A DNA stretch of 64,000 bases from the NCBI GenBank assembly GCA_046347015.1, contig JAXMHA010000016.1, forward strand, positions 1 through 64,000, read 5' to 3'. This document shows, in pieces, positions 1 to 8,704 of this stretch (the first letter of the stretch is position 1; each line of letters begins with the position of its first letter). Below the pieces are notes generated by a model. The model was given only the letters and a program-made list of their open reading frames with translations. It did not search any database and had not been told where the DNA came from. The translations under genes and the position numbers were made by a program. This DNA comes from Dokdonella_A sp046347015 (lineage in GTDB: Bacteria; Pseudomonadota; Gammaproteobacteria; Xanthomonadales; Rhodanobacteraceae).

Positions 1-1009
1 CGGGTGCCCGCGGCGATTCGACCCAGACCGCGAAGGCAGTCAGCACGATCAACGGCCATCCGAATGCGAGCAGCAACCCGGCGCTGGCGACATCGAACGC
101 ACGCTTGGTGATTACCCGCAGTTGCGAGGAGTTGAAACCGTCCGAGAACACCAGCCACGAGGGATCGACGTCGAGGCGCACCCGGCCGGATTCGCGCTCG
201 ACGAACGTGCTGAGATCCGTGACTGCGATGCCGTGCTGGCGGCAGTCGAGCAATTCCGACATCGGCAGGACGCCACGGCGATTGTCCGGGCCGACGACGA
301 TTTCGTCGATCAGCAGTTCCGCGGCAAGCTCGCGCAGCGGCCTCTCCGGGAACAGGACCAACTCTGCGGGCGCGAGGGTTCGCTCGTCACCGAGGGTGAC
401 ATAGCCGACGACGCGAAAGCCCCGGCGGTCGGTCCGGCGCCGCATCCGGCGGGCGATCAACGTGGCCTGCTCGCCGGCGCCGAGCACCAGGATCCGGCGC
501 TTGAGCTGTTCGACGTCAACGACCCGTTCGAATCCCGCCCGGAACACGGCCACGCCGACGAAGCCGAGCGACAGCGCGATGCCGAGGACGCCACGGCCGA
601 CGTAAGTCTCCGGAATCATGAAATACAGGACCGCCAGCGCCACTGCGCCGATGACGAACGCAGCGAACTGCCGCGCCAGCACGCCGAACCACGATTCACG
701 CAGGTGGCGCTGGTACATCCCGAGCGCCGCCATCATGAGGACGATGATGCCGGCGAACTCGATGGACCGGTGCAGGAGGTGGGAAGTGAACTCGGCCAGC
801 GAATCCGGATCGCGGAAGAACCGGATCCACGTCGCGAGCCACAACGCGAGGATGAGCAGGCTGAACTCCGCGACCCCGAGGATCAGGGGCCAGCGCAGCC
901 GCAGTTGTCGCACCAGACGCAACATTCGCGTACCCGGTCCTTGGTGGGCCGCGTGCAGGCGGCCGACCGCCTGTTCCGGCGGCTCGATCGCGGCACGCAG
1001 TTGGGACAT
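1..1009 (-). CDS. EpsB-type polyprenyl-phosphate sugar transferase (partial)
   Basis: Only the N-terminal 336 or so codons are present; the gene runs off the left window edge. Four hydrophobic segments (roughly residues 30-55, 75-95, 108-128 and 133-155) are followed by a nucleotide-binding-like fold with the motif RRILVLGAGEQA. At the very edge the sequence KRAFDVASAGLLLAFGWPL marks the start of the bacterial sugar-transferase domain. This is the architecture of initiating phosphoglycosyltransferases of exopolysaccharide synthesis (the TIGR03013/EpsB group), which load the first sugar phosphate onto undecaprenyl phosphate at the inner membrane. The ATG at 1009 is preferred; an in-frame GTG at 1018 is possible. 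It suggests that the accessory genes to the right belong to a surface-polysaccharide locus. The catalytic part lies outside the window, so function rests on the N-terminal layout and the first residues of the transferase domain. Confidence 0.8.
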   Translation of the reverse strand, partial: MSQLRAAIEPPEQAVGRLHAAHQGPGTRMLRLVRQLRLRWPLILGVAEFSLLILALWLATWIRFFRDPDSLAEFTSHLLHRSIEFAGIIVLMMAALGMYQRHLRESWFGVLARQFAAFVIGAVALAVLYFMIPETYVGRGVLGIALSLGFVGVAVFRAGFERVVDVEQLKRRILVLGAGEQATLIARRMRRRTDRRGFRVVGYVTLGDERTLAPAELVLFPERPLRELAAELLIDEIVVGPDNRRGVLPMSELLDCRQHGIAVTDLSTFVERESGRVRLDVDPSWLVFSDGFNSSQLRVITKRAFDVASAGLLLAFGWPLIVLTAFAVWVESPRAP

Positions 1010-1385
1010 GTCGGACACCCTGAATGATATACCGCAAGCAACGATGCAAATCGCGCGCCAATTTCCCCTGCCGATGTAGGAAATTGGCGCGGCGTTGCGC
1101 AGGAACCGCACCCGCGCTTGCCATCCGCGGCAACGATCGGCAAGGCGTGGATCGCACCTCGGTTCCCGGTGGCCACGACACGTCACACCCGGCGCCCATT
1201 CGTGACGCGCGTCGCGCGGTGTGTCCAGCCACGGCCCGGGTAACCGCCCGCCACCGGCAAGCCCCCGGTGATCCGTCACGCCCGTTGGTGCGGCGTTTGG
1301 CGATTGTTCCGGGACCGAGCAGGTATCATCTCGCACCCGCCGGCCACCGGCGGTACCGAATTCCTGCCGAGGGAGCCGTTCGTCC
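1010..1385. other. intergenic region between the sugar transferase and glmS
   Basis: No credible gene is seen here. It is the divergent promoter region for the leftward sugar transferase and rightward glmS. A TATCAT hexamer at 1324-1329 is a plausible -10 box for glmS, which would give a leader of about 50 bases, but no convincing -35 box at the right distance was found. The Shine-Dalgarno-like gagg lies at about 1370. Confidence 0.4.
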
Positions 1386-3224
1386 ATGTGTGGAATCGTT
1401 GGCGCGATCGCGTCGCGCGACATCACGCCGATCCTGATCGGGGGCCTGCACCGGCTCGAGTACCGTGGGTACGACTCGACCGGAGTCGCCATCGTCGACG
1501 CGGCCGGCGCCGTGCAGCTGCGCCGCGCGGTCGGCAAGGTGACGCGACTGGAGGAAAAGATCGCGGCGGCGCCCCTCGCGGGCTCGATCGGGATCGCCCA
1601 CTCGCGCTGGGCGACGCACGGCCGGGTGACCGAGGCCAACGCTCACCCGCATTTGTCGGACCACCGCATCGCCGTCATCCACAACGGCATCATCGAAAAC
1701 CATGCCGAACTGCGCGCTGAACTCGAAGCGAAGGGTTACGTTTTCGATTCCGAAACCGACACCGAGGTCATCGCCCACCTGATCCGCGACTATGTCGCCC
1801 AGGGACTCGACCTCACGGCGGCGGTGCGCGAAGCGGTGCAACGCCTGCGCGGCGCCTACGCCATCGTCGTGCTCGACAGCGAGGCGCCCGACCGGATCCT
1901 GGTCGCGCGCATCGCGAGCCCCCTCGTCATCGGCCTCGGCGCCAACGACGAGAACTTCGTGGCTTCGGACGCTCAGGCCCTGTTGCCGGTCACGCGACAC
2001 TTCCAGTTCCTCGAGGAAGGCGATGTCGCCGACGTTCGTCGTGACAGCATCGTCATCTACGGCGCCGACGGCGCAATCGTCGAGCGCAAGGTGCACGAAT
2101 CCAGCCTGTCGGCCGATGCGGTCGAGCGGGGCGAATACCGGCACTACATGCTGAAGGAGATCTTCGAGCAGCCCCGCGCGATTGCCGACACCCTCGAGGG
2201 GCGCGTCGCCGCCGGCCGGATCCTGCCGAACATCCTCGGCGTCGACGCCGACGCGCTGCTGGCGAAGGTCCGCGGCGTCCACATCGTCGCGTGCGGCACG
2301 AGCTTCCACGCCGGTCTCGTCGCGCGTTACTGGGTCGAGGCGTTCGCCGGGATTCCGTGCAGCGTCGAGATCGCGAGCGAATACCGCTATCGCCACGTCG
2401 CCGTGCCCGAAGGGACCCTGTTCGTCGCGGTGTCGCAGTCCGGCGAGACCGCGGACACGCTGGCGGCACTGCGGGAGGGGCGCGCGCGCGGTTATGTCGG
2501 GGCGCTGGCGATCTGCAACGTGCCCGAGTCGAGCCTCGTGCGCGAGTGCCAGCTCGCGCTGATGACGCGTGCCGGCCCCGAGATCGGCGTGGCGTCGACG
2601 AAGGCGTTCACGACCCAGCTGACCGCGCTCGCGATGTTCGCGCTGGAGCTCGCGCGACTCAAGGGCATCGATGCCGGGCGTTACGCGAAGCTCGTCGAGG
2701 AACTCTCGAGCCTGCCGCGCCGGGTCGACGCAGTGCTCGCGCTCGAGCCGCGCATCGCCAAGCTCGCCGAGCACTTCGTGCAAAAGCAGCACGCACTGTT
2801 CCTCGGGCGCGGCGTGCACTATCCGGTCGCACTCGAAGGCGCACTGAAGCTGAAGGAAATCTCGTACATCCATGCCGAAGCGTATTCGGCCGGCGAGCTC
2901 AAGCACGGGCCACTCGCCCTCGTCGACGAGAACATGCCGGTGATCGCGGTGGCGCCCAACAACCAGTTGCTCGAAAAACTGAAGTCGAACCTCGAGGAGG
3001 TCCGCGCGCGCGGCGGCGAGTTGTTCGTCTTCGCCGACACCGACGTGCCGCTCCAGCAGAACGGCGAACGCGGGGCGATCATCAAGGTCGCGTCCGGCGG
3101 TGGCCTTACCGCGCCGGTCGTATTCACCGTGCCGTTGCAGCTCCTCGCCTACCACGTCGCCGTGCTGCGCGGCACCGACGTCGACCAGCCGCGCAACCTC
3201 GCCAAGTCGGTGACGGTCGAATAG
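1386..3224 (+). CDS. glmS: glutamine-fructose-6-phosphate aminotransferase (isomerizing)
   Basis: GlmS makes glucosamine-6-phosphate from fructose-6-phosphate and glutamine, the first step towards UDP-GlcNAc for peptidoglycan, lipid A and polysaccharides. The 612-residue length is typical. The protein starts MCGIVGAIA, so Cys2 becomes the N-terminal nucleophile of the class II glutaminase domain (about residues 2-220). Two SIS sugar-isomerase domains follow (about 285-420 and 455-595), with SQSGETADTL in the first. The C-terminus RNLAKSVTVE is the family signature that closes the synthase site. No ribozyme or riboswitch was recognised upstream. The neighbouring sugar transferase would benefit from its product, although glmS is also a general housekeeping gene. 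Confidence 0.97.
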   Translation: MCGIVGAIASRDITPILIGGLHRLEYRGYDSTGVAIVDAAGAVQLRRAVGKVTRLEEKIAAAPLAGSIGIAHSRWATHGRVTEANAHPHLSDHRIAVIHNGIIENHAELRAELEAKGYVFDSETDTEVIAHLIRDYVAQGLDLTAAVREAVQRLRGAYAIVVLDSEAPDRILVARIASPLVIGLGANDENFVASDAQALLPVTRHFQFLEEGDVADVRRDSIVIYGADGAIVERKVHESSLSADAVERGEYRHYMLKEIFEQPRAIADTLEGRVAAGRILPNILGVDADALLAKVRGVHIVACGTSFHAGLVARYWVEAFAGIPCSVEIASEYRYRHVAVPEGTLFVAVSQSGETADTLAALREGRARGYVGALAICNVPESSLVRECQLALMTRAGPEIGVASTKAFTTQLTALAMFALELARLKGIDAGRYAKLVEELSSLPRRVDAVLALEPRIAKLAEHFVQKQHALFLGRGVHYPVALEGALKLKEISYIHAEAYSAGELKHGPLALVDENMPVIAVAPNNQLLEKLKSNLEEVRARGGELFVFADTDVPLQQNGERGAIIKVASGGGLTAPVVFTVPLQLLAYHVAVLRGTDVDQPRNLAKSVTVE

Positions 3225-3255
3225 GGGTCCGCGCCACCGTCTCGTGCCGGATTCG

Positions 3256-3402
3256 TCAGGGAAGAACTCGCGGACGTGACGAAAACAACGAGCGCAGCGC
3301 GAAGAAGAGGATAACGATCAGGATGACGAGTGCCAGCACGCCGAGCAGCGTGCACTCCCGCGGATCCGGTGTCGGAACCGTCTTGTCGATGTCCGTTGTC
3401 AT
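3256..3402 (-). CDS. small single-pass membrane protein, unknown function
   Basis: A 48-residue protein starting MTTDIDKTVPTPDPRE, followed by a strongly hydrophobic segment of about 20 residues (LLGVLALVILIVILFFAL) and a short basic tail. A good ribosome binding site (ggaaggag, ten bases before the ATG) supports translation and fixes the start. It lies convergent to glmS. No family was recognised. It could be a small inner-membrane protein, but nothing in the sequence shows its role. Confidence 0.55.
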   Translation of the reverse strand: MTTDIDKTVPTPDPRECTLLGVLALVILIVILFFALRSLFSSRPRVLP

Positions 3403-3508
3403 GAGGTTGTTGCTCCTTCCGCCCGACAAGCGATCGGAACAGCGCCGTGTGTGCCGGCCTTGATCAACCTGCGCCGAATTTCGGGTAAGTCCACGACTGC
3501 GTCTCCCT

Positions 3509-4186
3509 TCAGACGAATCCGATCCGCCGCGGCCCGTCGGCACGCATGGCGACTTCCCGGCCCAGCGCATCCAGCACCTCGCGTGCGTTGGCAAATGGTG
3601 CGACTGCGTGGCGACGCCCCACCAGCGCAAAGTCGCCGGGGGTGAGGCAGCTCATGCGTGCCATGTCGGCCAGACTGTTTTCGTCGTGGGCGATGCCGCA
3701 ACCGTCCAGCATCCGCTTGAACATGCGCAGCGATTGTTCCGTCCGCATGTAGTCCACGCGAACCTTGTAGTCGAAGCGGCGCAAGGCGGCGCGATCAAGA
3801 CGACCCATCAGGCTCGTCGTGAGCCGCTGGCGCGCGGCGCGGAAGTACGGGCGCAGTTGCTCGAGCATGGGCGCCGGCAGCAGGTTCTGGAGATGCTGCT
3901 CGGCCATCGCCAGCGTCAGGGCCTGCGCCGGCGTCAGGCCGGGAAGGTCGAAACTCGGCGCATCCTTCTGCCAGTTCCAGCCGTAGGGTTTCTCGCGGTC
4001 GTCGCAGGCGATGGGGAACGCACTCGACAGTTCGTTGAGGTCGCGTTGAAGCGATCGTTGCGTGATCTCGAAACCGTCGTCGGCCAGCTTCTGGCGCAAC
4101 GCCTGCACGGTGATCTTGGCCGGGTAGCGCGGCACGAGGCGCAGCATGCTCCACTGGCGCAGCAAGGCATCCCGATGCCTGGACAT
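3509..4186 (-). pseudogene. fusion remnant: WYL-type regulator N-terminus joined to AAA+ ATPase C-terminus
   Basis: Residues 1 to about 122 resemble the N-terminal part of WYL-domain transcriptional regulators: a winged-helix region containing ITQRSLQRDLNELSSAF, then the linker helices. The sensory WYL domain that should follow is absent. From about residue 123 the sequence changes to TTSLMGRLDRAALRRFDYK and continues to LTPGDFALVGRRHA and RRIGFV, which resembles the end of the AAA+ ATPase often encoded beside such regulators. The ATPase part begins near sensor 1, so Walker A and Walker B are missing. The simplest reading is one in-frame deletion that removed the end of one gene and most of the next, leaving a 225-residue chimera. 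The ATG at 4186 is chosen because the regulator fold begins right after it; longer starts exist up to 4309. Whether the chimera is still made or binds DNA is unknown. Confidence 0.65.
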
Positions 4187-4445
4187 GGCCGCAATCCGGT
4201 AGTGTGAGGTTGGCATGCGCTGGCGCCGCGTCTCGTTGCGCGCCTTGTCGCATGGTTCCGCGACAATCTGCGTCGCAGTGGACTCCCTGTCAATGTTCGC
4301 CGCGCACACCGATGATCATCGTTTCCAGACGCCAGATCGAGATGGCCGATTCCGGGGTGTCGTGCGTTTCAACGGTGGCGTGGCCATTCCGGCACTTGGG
4401 TGAATCGCATCGGATCGCGGCCCCTGCCGTACGATCGATTGGCTT

Positions 4446-5312
4446 CTACCCCTTGTGGCACTCCACCACGAAGTAGCCGTGGAACATCTCGCGCAGCAGC
4501 GGAACGCGCGCCAGTGGAGCGGTGAACCGGCCGATGCGTGAACCCTGCCCGATACCGTAAACGTGCAGCGCGGTCCGGCTGAACTTGCTGTACTTGAGGA
4601 GTTTCGACACCTCCGCCAGCGTGATCTTGTTGAGGTGCTCGCCCGGCCGGTCCGCGAGATCGTAGATCCACTCCCAGCGCCGCACCGGGGGGTCGCTGTC
4701 GTGGCGGACCGGCCGATACCACGGTTGCACCAGGCGCCAGCGGATCGCGTTGAGGATGTCCTCGTCGCTGAAGAACACGTTCACCCACGGGAACAGGCCG
4801 GTATGCGATCCGCTCGGGCTGTACCAGCCGATGCTGCCCGCGTAGAGCACGCCGCCGGGTCGCAACGCGTCGAATGCGCGGCGCACGACGGCTACCGGCG
4901 AGCGTACATGCTCGATGGAATCGAACATCATCGCGATGTCGACGGATTCGGACGGCAACGGTTCGTCTTCACCGACGTGCCGGAACGACAGCACGCCCCG
5001 AGTCTCCGGATACAACTCGGCACACCAACGCCGTGCGCCGTCGATGTCGGCGGCATCGATATCGACGCCGAGCACCGAGCGAGCGCCGCGCGTCGCGAGG
5101 TACGCCGCGCGCCCGCCAAGGCCGCAGCCGATCGACACGATGTCCTTCCCGGACGGATCGAACCCGGGCAGCATCGCGAGCAGCCGCGGCGTCGAGTCGT
5201 ACTGCGCCCGGACGTAGTCCTCCGGCGGGATGCGCGCACCGGTGGCCGGTGGTGCATGCCGCGACTTGCGGCGCAGATACGCACGCAGTATCCATTGTGA
5301 TGGTCCAGTCAT
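4446..5312 (-). CDS. class I SAM-dependent methyltransferase
   Basis: A 288-residue protein with a Rossmann-type methyltransferase core. The SAM-binding glycine motif VSIGCGLGGRAAYLA is near residue 60, and the acidic residue that holds the ribose lies in VLGVDIDAADIDGA. MMFDSIEHV and LRPGGVLYAGSIG are typical later motifs. The C-terminal 120 residues are less conserved and may carry substrate recognition. It is the last gene of the leftward run that begins with the glycosyltransferase at 11042. The context suggests O- or N-methylation of a sugar or glycan precursor, but the substrate cannot be read from the sequence. Confidence 0.8.
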   Translation of the reverse strand: MTGPSQWILRAYLRRKSRHAPPATGARIPPEDYVRAQYDSTPRLLAMLPGFDPSGKDIVSIGCGLGGRAAYLATRGARSVLGVDIDAADIDGARRWCAELYPETRGVLSFRHVGEDEPLPSESVDIAMMFDSIEHVRSPVAVVRRAFDALRPGGVLYAGSIGWYSPSGSHTGLFPWVNVFFSDEDILNAIRWRLVQPWYRPVRHDSDPPVRRWEWIYDLADRPGEHLNKITLAEVSKLLKYSKFSRTALHVYGIGQGSRIGRFTAPLARVPLLREMFHGYFVVECHKG

Positions 5313-5387
5313 CGTCCTTGCCTGCCTTCTGTGAAACGGCGTGGGCCGCCGTCACGATCATTTCGATGGATTTCGTGCCCGTGCAGG

Positions 5388-6560
5388 TCAACGACGCAGC
5401 GCGATCATCGCACCGGGCGCTCCGGCGGCTTCCGGAGCCTCCGTGCCCGGCGGCCGCGGCTCGTTGAAGCGCAACGTCAGGTTCGCCCACCAACGGCTGC
5501 GCCACATGCGCAGCACTTCCACCGGTCGCACGTGAGTACTCATCATCCGCTTGTACGACCCCGTGCCGGTCAGGAAGTCGTAGGTGCCACACCCGTCGGC
5601 CAGCGCATGCTCGATCGCAAGCCAGTGGACAAGGAATCCCGGCCGATCGTTGCGCGGAACCAGGTTCGGTCGGTTGCCGCCGTTGTAGCAATAGATCCCG
5701 CCGCGATGGACGAGGTGATAGTAGTACCCCACTTCGGCGTCTCCGGCCAGGACGCGGCAGATCCTCGGCAGGCCGCTGTCGAAGTATTGCCGGAACAACG
5801 TCTCGTGGAAGCAGCGAAAGTGCCCGCCCGCGAAAGCGCCGCCGTATCCCAGCGCGCGCCAGTGGCGGGTGTGAAGCTCGGCGAGGCGTTCGAGCCAATC
5901 GAGTGCGGTTGCCATGTCGCGCGCGATCTCGAACCGGATTGGCCCCAGCCTCTCGTAGGCGCGTCGCGTCTGCCGCAGTCCACTGCGCGTGCTCGCCGAG
6001 AGCGCGGCCAGATAGCTGCCGCCGGCGGCGCGGATGCCCGCGAGGTCGACGAGATAGGCAGGTGATTCCAGAGGCCGCGCCGAAAGCCGCCACGTCGCGG
6101 GCAACACCGAACGCACGTCGCCACCGTCGGCGCTGACCGGTATCCGCAATTCGGTACGGCGCCAACCGGCGCGATCGAGACCGGTGAACAACGCCGCGTA
6201 CGCCGCCGTCCGTTGTCCCCGGCGTGCGAGGAGGCCTCCGTATTCGATCGTCAAATCATCGAGGGCCATTTCGCCGGTCATCTGCATCCGTGCGATCCGG
6301 CCGCCGATCAGCCGCGAACGCCCGCTGCGCGGCGCATCCACCAACAGCGCGAGCGCGAGCAGGCCCTCCGGATCCGTGGCGCGAAACACGATCGGCCTGA
6401 TTCGCGGCGGCAAGGTGGCGAGCCAGGTTTCCACCCAGGGCCAAGCCTGGAAGGGCGGGCAGCCTGAACTGGCCTCGAGGGCCTTCCAGTCCCGTTCCAG
6501 CCCGGGATACCGGGCGACCTCGATCAACTCGGTAGTGAAGCCCGCCGCGCCCGCAGCCAT
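5388..6560 (-). CDS. CelD/BcsL-like GNAT-family acyltransferase
   Basis: A 390-residue protein of the large GNAT family often annotated as CelD or cellulose-biosynthesis acyltransferase. The acyltransferase half is recognisable by ASTRSGLRQTRRAYERLG (about residue 190) followed by an acceptor-domain segment containing EVGYYYHLVHRGGIYCYNGG. The ATG at 6560 is chosen because it lies one base after the stop of the upstream gene at 6562, a typical coupled arrangement. A longer reading start at 6731 would overlap that gene by 170 bases. Members occur in exopolysaccharide clusters and are thought to move an acyl or aminoacyl group to a sugar amine. A second member of the family is encoded two genes upstream, which makes acyl decoration of a glycan a fair inference. 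Confidence 0.7.
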   Translation of the reverse strand: MAAGAAGFTTELIEVARYPGLERDWKALEASSGCPPFQAWPWVETWLATLPPRIRPIVFRATDPEGLLALALLVDAPRSGRSRLIGGRIARMQMTGEMALDDLTIEYGGLLARRGQRTAAYAALFTGLDRAGWRRTELRIPVSADGGDVRSVLPATWRLSARPLESPAYLVDLAGIRAAGGSYLAALSASTRSGLRQTRRAYERLGPIRFEIARDMATALDWLERLAELHTRHWRALGYGGAFAGGHFRCFHETLFRQYFDSGLPRICRVLAGDAEVGYYYHLVHRGGIYCYNGGNRPNLVPRNDRPGFLVHWLAIEHALADGCGTYDFLTGTGSYKRMMSTHVRPVEVLRMWRSRWWANLTLRFNEPRPPGTEAPEAAGAPGAMIALRR

Positions 6561-6561
6561 G

Positions 6562-7470
6562 TCAGTACGGACGTCGTCCGGGGACCTCGACTCCCCCCTT
6601 GCCGCCCAGCGCGCGCCACTTCCGCCAGACCCGGTAGCCGAGAATCTTCGCGGCTTCGCGCCAACCCGCGCCGCGAGCCTCTCCCGGCATGAAGCCGGCT
6701 CTGCGGAGGCGCGCGTTGGCAAGATGGGCAAGTTCGAGGCGTTGGCTCGCCTCGGACTGGAACGTGATGCTGAACGAAACCGACGCCTCGGGGCCGACTT
6801 TGACCCAATGCGGCGAGGTCAGCGGCACGTGCACGCCAAGGCCGGGCGCCAGCGCGAACGGCGTACCGCGCGCGGCAAATTCGTCGCGCCACGGCAGGTT
6901 GCGATGGCTGCCGTTGACGAAGCGTTCCCGGTCGAGCTCGCTGAACAGGGAGCGGTCACGCGGATCGAATACGGTAATGACCTTCTCGCCCCTGACCTGC
7001 AACAGGAAGTTGTATTCGAAGTCGACGTGGTAGGGCGTCACGGCGCCGGGGGACGACACGAAGATGAATCCCTTGCGCTCGCGCATGCCGGGAGCGGTGT
7101 GGGCAATCAGCGGTTTGACCTCGTCGAGGCATTCATCCAGCAGCCGGCGGTATTCCGGATCCTGCTGCACGTTCTTCAACACCATCCACGAACCGCAAGT
7201 CTCGATCCGCGCCAGCGTGTCCGCGATCGACAACCCGTTGCGCGGCGTGAGGTCCGGATCCTGGTTCAGCGGCAGGTTGCCCGCGTTGTATTCGACGGCC
7301 CGCTCCGGCAGCGTGCGTGCCAGTTCGATGATCCGCGGCAATTGCAGCAGCGGGTGCTCCGTCAGCCGATGCCGGATGCCGAACGGCGCGCGGTCGAACG
7401 ATTCGCGCATTGCGACCGCGTCGAAGTCGAGCCAAGGCGGCCCAGCGGCAATGGTCCTGCCGTCGATCAT
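6562..7470 (-). CDS. cupin-like (JmjC-type) oxygenase
   Basis: A 302-residue protein with a double-stranded beta-helix oxygenase core. The metal-binding HxD is visible in TPYHVDFEYNFLLQV, with the GEKVITVFDP strand after it and a distal histidine in VPLTSPHWVKVG. This matches the bacterial cupin-like/JmjC family of Fe(II) and 2-oxoglutarate dependent hydroxylases. The ATG at 7470 overlaps the stop of the preceding acyltransferase by four bases (ATGA), and the next gene starts one base after its stop, so the three are translationally coupled. Hydroxylation of an amino acid, acyl chain or sugar is likely; which one is not shown. Confidence 0.72.
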   Translation of the reverse strand: MIDGRTIAAGPPWLDFDAVAMRESFDRAPFGIRHRLTEHPLLQLPRIIELARTLPERAVEYNAGNLPLNQDPDLTPRNGLSIADTLARIETCGSWMVLKNVQQDPEYRRLLDECLDEVKPLIAHTAPGMRERKGFIFVSSPGAVTPYHVDFEYNFLLQVRGEKVITVFDPRDRSLFSELDRERFVNGSHRNLPWRDEFAARGTPFALAPGLGVHVPLTSPHWVKVGPEASVSFSITFQSEASQRLELAHLANARLRRAGFMPGEARGAGWREAAKILGYRVWRKWRALGGKGGVEVPGRRPY

Positions 7471-8609
7471 GTCGATTCCCCGCCGGATGCGGCCGCGGCC
7501 GGAGCACGCCGAAGGCGCGCGCGCATGGTTCGCACCCGTGGCAGGATCCGCACGACGCTGCGCGCATGCAGCGCCCGGCTGCTCATGACGCAGGACTCGA
7601 TCATGCGGCGCCCCGTCCACAATCGCTCGATCATGGAATGATGCGGCTTGGCGCATGAATCGACCCAGAGCGTTCCCGGGCAATTCGCAGCGATGTGGTC
7701 CATGGTGTGGATCTCCAGCAATACCCCGGGAGAATAGCGGGCAAAACCCTCCCGGTACGCGATCTTGAACGCGAATGCACCGTCGCCTGACAGGAAGTTG
7801 CATTTCATCGCCACCGGCACCCCGCCGACATCGAGGGCCAGCATCTGCACCTTGCCCTCCCGCGCCCCCCCGCGCACGATGCGTTCGAAATAGTCACGGC
7901 TTTGCTGTTCCGACGCAAGCGCCGTTCCCTCCCGCCCCTTCCACCCCGCGGCCTCGAGGGTCAGGAACTCGTTGACCCAACGCGTTGGATCGCCAACGCC
8001 CTCGAATACCCGGTACGCCAAGTCTCCGTGTTCGGCCAGCCGCCGCTCCAGGCGTCGAAGTTCCTTGCGGTGCCGTCCCGAAATGCCGGGTCCCGGCGTC
8101 TCCCCCGGCACGAGCAGCGCACGTTCGTGTTTCCGGGCGTCCATGGCCTGGGCAGGCCGACGTGCCATCTGCGCGGCCAGCAGCTGCGCGAACGGACCAT
8201 CGCCACGGAGGCCGGTCCATTCCAGCAACGGGGCTCCGAGACGGCCATCGGCCAGCGCGTCCAGCACCGTACCCAGCACCGCATCGGCATCCTCATGCGC
8301 GATGATCGGCGTACCGAGGAACCCATACTGGTGTCGCCAGGTCCTGACGCTCGCGACCGGCAGGTGGCGAAATCGCGATCGACGCTCGGCGGGAAAGTAG
8401 CCCGCGAGCACACCTGAAGATCGGCGCACCAGCACGAGTTCGACTGGCCGTGATGCCAGCATCTCGATTGCCGGAAGCAGCATCCACGGTTCGAAGAAGG
8501 CGTTCGGTTCGACCGCACTCGCCGCAGCCGCGGACATTTCCGCCACCAGCGCCGCGGTGACGCCGCGTGCGTCGAGCATTTCCAACGAGTAACGAGAAGG
8601 CGTCGACAT
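7467..8609 (-). CDS. second CelD-like GNAT-family acyltransferase
   Basis: A 380-residue protein related in layout to the product of 5388-6560. The typical pieces are ISGRHRKELRRLERRLAEHG (about residue 175), AAGWKGREGTAL and a C-terminal GNAT half with VPVAMKCNFLSGDGAFAFK and YSPGVLLEIHTMDHI. It is probably cytoplasmic, as no signal peptide or membrane segment is seen. It overlaps the oxygenase gene by four bases. The two acyltransferases in one operon could modify two positions of the same glycan, or one could serve the neighbouring NRPS/PKS product; both ideas are inference from context. Confidence 0.68.
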   Translation of the reverse strand: MSTPSRYSLEMLDARGVTAALVAEMSAAAASAVEPNAFFEPWMLLPAIEMLASRPVELVLVRRSSGVLAGYFPAERRSRFRHLPVASVRTWRHQYGFLGTPIIAHEDADAVLGTVLDALADGRLGAPLLEWTGLRGDGPFAQLLAAQMARRPAQAMDARKHERALLVPGETPGPGISGRHRKELRRLERRLAEHGDLAYRVFEGVGDPTRWVNEFLTLEAAGWKGREGTALASEQQSRDYFERIVRGGAREGKVQMLALDVGGVPVAMKCNFLSGDGAFAFKIAYREGFARYSPGVLLEIHTMDHIAANCPGTLWVDSCAKPHHSMIERLWTGRRMIESCVMSSRALHARSVVRILPRVRTMRARLRRAPAAAASGGEST

Positions 8610-8704
8610 GCCAATCGGTCCAGCGCGTCCTCGCGAGTTCCGAGGGACATCATAAAGCCATGGTTCGGAGTCGACCCCCGACCCCGCACGTCGGCACCGC
8701 CACG

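Noticed and set aside
122..1027. Long open frame on the plus strand across the left edge
   Set aside because: It is a compositional shadow of the sugar transferase on the minus strand, which has clear membrane segments and family motifs; the plus-strand product has neither.
1010..1385. glmS ribozyme in the glmS leader
   Set aside because: The ribozyme is known mainly from Gram-positive bacteria, and neither its core nor its length is recognisable here.
1326..3155. 609-codon open frame opposite glmS
   Set aside because: It mirrors the codon pattern of glmS on the other strand and encodes a highly charged sequence with no domain; it is typical of GC-rich genomes.
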